A DNA stretch of 64,000 nt from an uncultured Bacteroidales bacterium (lineage in GTDB: Bacteria; Bacteroidota; Bacteroidia; Bacteroidales; Muribaculaceae), in the NCBI GenBank assembly GCA_947573135.1, contig CANPDU010000003.1, positions 1 through 64,000 of the forward strand. The letters run 5' to 3'. The notes beneath the pieces were generated by a model, which saw only the letters and a list, made by a program, of their open reading frames with translations, searched no databases and had not been told where the DNA came from. Positions within the stretch are counted from its first letter, which is position 1. Each line of letters opens with the position of its first letter. The translations under genes were made by a program, and so were the position numbers. Positions 61,199 through 64,000 of the stretch are shown piece by piece.

Positions 61199-63168
61199 GA
61201 AAACGACTGATATCCTTAGCTCTGACTCTCTTCATTGCGGTTTCTTCAGTATTCTCCTCATTGGCGGCGCTCCCGAGCAATGTCGATTGGACAACCGACA
61301 TCGAGAAAATATCCGAAACCGAAGGCATAATTCATTGGAACGCTGTCATTAAAGATGGCTGGCATATCTATGGTCTTGAGATGCCGGATCCATCCGTACC
61401 CCCGACGTCATTCGACATTACTCCGGTCGACGGGCTGACTCTCGTCGGCGATGTCGAAGCCTCTGTCGAGATCAAAAGTCATTATGACGACATGATGAAA
61501 CTCAACATTCCCTGGGTTACAGGAGATGTCACCTTCTCACAGCGTTTCAGACTCACCGACGGAGTCAGAGCGGTCAACATTTCAGGGACAATCAACTATA
61601 TGGCCTGCAACGACGATGCCTGCACTCCCCCCGCTCACGTTGAATTCAGTCTGCCTTTCGGCGATGAAGTTGCGCCGGCCGTTGCTGCAGATGATCAGCC
61701 TGTAGCTGCGGTCAACGTTCCGGTCCCGGCCAATGTCTCCGGAGCCGAACTCTCCGAGTGGTGGCAGCCAGTTGATATGGAAAACAAGCATCAGACCGAA
61801 GGAGCCGGTTGGTTGAGCATCTTCCTGTTCGGATTTCTCGGTGGCCTGCTGGCGTTGCTCACCCCCTGCGTGTGGCCTCTCATTCCGATGACTATGAGCT
61901 TCTTTCTCAAGAAAGGCAAAGACCGCCGGCGTTCTATAGCCGACGCTGTGACCTACAGCGTGAGCATTGTTGTCATCTACCTTGTCATGGGTATAGCCCT
62001 GACACTGATCTTTGATGCCGGCAAACTCAACGAGATAGCCACAAGCGCCGTGTTCAATATCATATTCTTCGTCCTTCTGGTCGTATTCGCCATATCGTTC
62101 TTCGGAGCATTTGACATCACTCTTCCGGAAAGCTGGCGCAATAAGATGGACAATAAAGCAGAGTCGACGACAGGCATGCTGAGCATCTTCTTCATGGCTT
62201 TCACACTCGTACTCGTATCTTTCTCCTGCACAGGTCCCATCATCGGCACTCTTCTTGTCGAGGCAGCGTCTCAGGCGAGCATACTCGGACCCGCAGTAGG
62301 CATGGGAGGATTTGCCATCGGACTCGCGCTGCCGTTCGGTCTCTTCGCATTCTTCCCCTCGCTTCTTAAGGAAATGCCTCAGTCAGGCGGATGGATGAAC
62401 TCGGTCAAAGTCGTACTCGGCTTCATCGAACTCATTCTCTCACTTAAATTTCTGTCTGTCGCCGACCTCGCTTACGGTTGGCGCATACTCGACCGCGAAG
62501 TTTTTCTCTCGATATGGATCGTGCTCTTCATCCTGCTTGGCATGTATCTGCTCGGCAAACTCCGCTTCTCTCATGACTCGGAGCGCCGTCACACCGGTGT
62601 GCTCGGGTTCTTCCTTGCTGTGGTGTCGCTGTCGTTTGCCGTCTACCTTTTGCCCGGCCTGTGGGGAGCTCCCCTGAAAAGCATATCGGCTTTCGCTCCG
62701 CCGCTGACGACTCAGGATTTCAACCTCTACGGCGGAACATTCAAAGAATTCCATGACTACGACGAAGGCATGGCATATGCTGCCGAAAACAAAATGCCTG
62801 TCATCGTCGACTTCTCGGGTTATGCCTGCGTCAACTGCCGCAAGATGGAAGGCGCAGTGTTCGACACTCAGGTTGTCCGCGATGCCATCGAAAACGGCTA
62901 TGTACTCATCAAGCTCATGGTCGACGACAAAGAGCGTCTCGCTTCACCATACTCTGTCGAAGAATATGGCAAAACGGTCAGCATTATGACTGTCGGCGAC
63001 CGTTGGAGCTACCTTCAGCGACATAAATTCGGCATCAACTCCCAGCCCTACTATGTTCTGCTCGACAATAAGGGACAGCCGCTTGCGCCTGCACGCGCCT
63101 ACGACGAAAATGTCGACGCTTTCATCGACTGGCTAAATCAGGGCGCAGAAGCTTACAAAAACAGATAA
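61195..63168 (+). CDS. dsbD: Thiol:disulfide interchange protein DsbD
   Basis: DsbD brings electrons from cytoplasmic thioredoxin to periplasmic proteins. The 657-residue protein has all three domains: periplasmic alpha (about 27-160, with MACNDDACTPPAH), eight-helix membrane domain (about 205-480, with the cysteine segments LTPCVWPLIPMT and FSCTGPIIGTLLVE), and a C-terminal thioredoxin-like domain (about 520-650) with CVNC (C545 and C548). It is translationally coupled to the alpha-only protein upstream. In this setting it may supply reducing power for cysteine-rich exported proteins. Confidence 0.95.
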   Translation: MRKRLISLALTLFIAVSSVFSSLAALPSNVDWTTDIEKISETEGIIHWNAVIKDGWHIYGLEMPDPSVPPTSFDITPVDGLTLVGDVEASVEIKSHYDDMMKLNIPWVTGDVTFSQRFRLTDGVRAVNISGTINYMACNDDACTPPAHVEFSLPFGDEVAPAVAADDQPVAAVNVPVPANVSGAELSEWWQPVDMENKHQTEGAGWLSIFLFGFLGGLLALLTPCVWPLIPMTMSFFLKKGKDRRRSIADAVTYSVSIVVIYLVMGIALTLIFDAGKLNEIATSAVFNIIFFVLLVVFAISFFGAFDITLPESWRNKMDNKAESTTGMLSIFFMAFTLVLVSFSCTGPIIGTLLVEAASQASILGPAVGMGGFAIGLALPFGLFAFFPSLLKEMPQSGGWMNSVKVVLGFIELILSLKFLSVADLAYGWRILDREVFLSIWIVLFILLGMYLLGKLRFSHDSERRHTGVLGFFLAVVSLSFAVYLLPGLWGAPLKSISAFAPPLTTQDFNLYGGTFKEFHDYDEGMAYAAENKMPVIVDFSGYACVNCRKMEGAVFDTQVVRDAIENGYVLIKLMVDDKERLASPYSVEEYGKTVSIMTVGDRWSYLQRHKFGINSQPYYVLLDNKGQPLAPARAYDENVDAFIDWLNQGAEAYKNR

Positions 63169-63198
63169 GTTAACAAGATATAATTCTAACGGTCAAAT

Positions 63199-63984
63199 AT
63201 GTCAAATACCCGCGATAAACGCCTTGCCGCCCTCGGCAGAGTGATAGATACGCTCGACATTCTGCGTGTGCGCTGCCCGTGGGATGCAAAGCAGACCAAC
63301 GAAAGCCTGCGTCCTAACACGATCGAAGAAGTCTACGAACTGGCTCAGGCCCTTGCCAACGACGACACCGCCGATATAAAAAAGGAACTCGGCGACGTCC
63401 TGCTTCATGTTCTGTTCTACTCTAAGATTGCCGACGAGCAGGGCCGCTTCGACATAGCCGACGTGGCCGACGCACTCAACGACAAGCTGATATTCCGCCA
63501 TCCCCATATATTCGGCGACGTAAAGGTCGGTAACGCCCACGACGTCGAGACAAACTGGGAGAAAATCAAATTAAAGGAGAAAGGCGGCAACCGCACCGTG
63601 CTTGCAGGGGTTCCCGAAGCATTGCCGGCGCTTATCAAGGCTTTCCGCATTCAGGAAAAAGCCGCAAATGTCGGTTTTGACTGGGAAAAGCGCGACGACG
63701 TTTGGCAAAAAGTCTGCGAAGAGACCGGGGAAGTGTCAGAAGCTATCGCGTCTGGCTCTCAGAGCGATATCGAGGTCGAGTTCGGCGATCTGCTGTTCAG
63801 CATAATCAACGCCGCCCGCCTTTATGGCGTCAATCCCGAAAACGCGCTTGAACGCACCAACCGGAAATTCATCAGCCGGTTCAACCATATCGAACGCTCT
63901 GCGGCCGAAAGCGGCCGCGCTGTCTCCGATCTGTCGCTCGACGAGATGGAGACTCTGTGGTGTGAAGCTAAAAAACAAGATTAA
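63199..63984 (+). CDS. mazG: Nucleoside triphosphate pyrophosphohydrolase MazG
   Basis: MazG hydrolyses NTPs and dNTPs to monophosphates and pyrophosphate, a nucleotide house-cleaning task. The 261-residue protein has two MazG domains: the first with CPWDAKQTNESLRPNTIEEVYEL (about 28-50) and ELGDVLLHVLFYSKIADEQ (about 63-81), the second with KVCEETGEVSEAI (about 174-186) and EFGDLLFSIINAARL (about 197-211), giving the paired ExxE/ExxD metal sites. It follows dsbD by 30 bp and ends 16 bp before the window edge. Confidence 0.95.
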   Translation: MSNTRDKRLAALGRVIDTLDILRVRCPWDAKQTNESLRPNTIEEVYELAQALANDDTADIKKELGDVLLHVLFYSKIADEQGRFDIADVADALNDKLIFRHPHIFGDVKVGNAHDVETNWEKIKLKEKGGNRTVLAGVPEALPALIKAFRIQEKAANVGFDWEKRDDVWQKVCEETGEVSEAIASGSQSDIEVEFGDLLFSIINAARLYGVNPENALERTNRKFISRFNHIERSAAESGRAVSDLSLDEMETLWCEAKKQD

Positions 63985-64000
63985 GCGGCGTGGCGATAGT

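Noticed and set aside
1-64000. CRISPR arrays, prophage, integrases, insertion sequences, rRNA genes
   Set aside because: I looked for regular short repeats, transposase and integrase motifs and rRNA sequence, and saw none in the window.

Overview
The window reads as an ordinary chromosomal segment of a member of the Bacteroidales, most likely a gut Muribaculaceae-type organism; the family is an inference. The evidence is: promoters of the Bacteroidota form (TTTG, about 20 bp, TAnnTTTG) before many genes, with no strong Shine-Dalgarno sequences; a 2495-residue SprA, the outer-membrane channel of the type IX secretion system (T9SS); two secreted proteins with T9SS-like C-terminal tails; a glycine-lipid acyltransferase pair; TonB-receptor-like barrels; and a sodium-pumping methylmalonyl-CoA decarboxylase operon of the succinate-propionate pathway. 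No phage, integrase, insertion sequence, CRISPR array or rRNA gene was seen.

Layout. 0.3-9.8 kb: plus-strand housekeeping genes (NAD(P)HX repair, a DUF4831 protein, a secreted Ntn hydrolase, a thioesterase, DprA, a nucleoside phosphorylase, a nucleotidyltransferase, Tgt, LptF/G), converging on rsgA. 11.2-17.6 kb: a minus-strand thiamin operon with a complete Bacteroidota promoter and a TPP riboswitch, running thiS, thiE-like, thiE, thiG, thiH, thiF, methyltransferase, tenA, thiD. It has no thiC. 17.7-18.8 kb: rpsF-rpsR-rplI. 18.8-19.4 kb: a 600-bp non-coding stretch with two unusual symmetric repeat arrays. 19.4-28.4 kb: envelope genes (barrel protein, flippase, glycosyltransferase, glycine-lipid acyltransferases, a degenerate epimerase-like protein, a DUF115-like protein). 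28.4-33.5 kb: a two-component system divergent from a TonB-receptor-like barrel, with a 22-bp-spaced direct repeat between them. 33.8-37.1 kb: a Crp/Fnr regulator overlapping a membrane-bound TPR/HTH protein, and a bile-acid:sodium-symporter-type transporter. 37.2-42.4 kb: two T9SS-type secreted proteins and a periplasmic Sel1-repeat protein with a DnaJ-like zinc finger. 43.1-48.2 kb: sodium-pumping decarboxylase operon with methylmalonyl-CoA epimerase and an Lrp regulator. 48.6-64 kb: a pRiA4 ORF-3-like protein, a histidine phosphatase, ruvA, sprA, a cation diffusion facilitator, tRNA-Cys(GCA), an SGNH hydrolase, a DsbD-alpha-only protein, DsbD and MazG.

How the genes fit together. The thiamin operon can make the thiazole half (ThiS, ThiF, ThiG, ThiH) and join it to a pyrimidine (ThiE), but here the pyrimidine can only come from salvage (TenA, ThiD) or from a thiC elsewhere. 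The decarboxylase operon couples methylmalonyl-CoA decarboxylation to sodium export and includes the epimerase that feeds it. SprA would export the two tail-bearing proteins at 39-42.4 kb. The best candidates for something new are the 37.2-42.4 kb cluster, the repeat arrays at 19.0-19.25 kb, and the regulatory site at 31.39-31.43 kb. I did not find a clear, wholly new multi-gene system, and all functional links are inferred from sequence alone.
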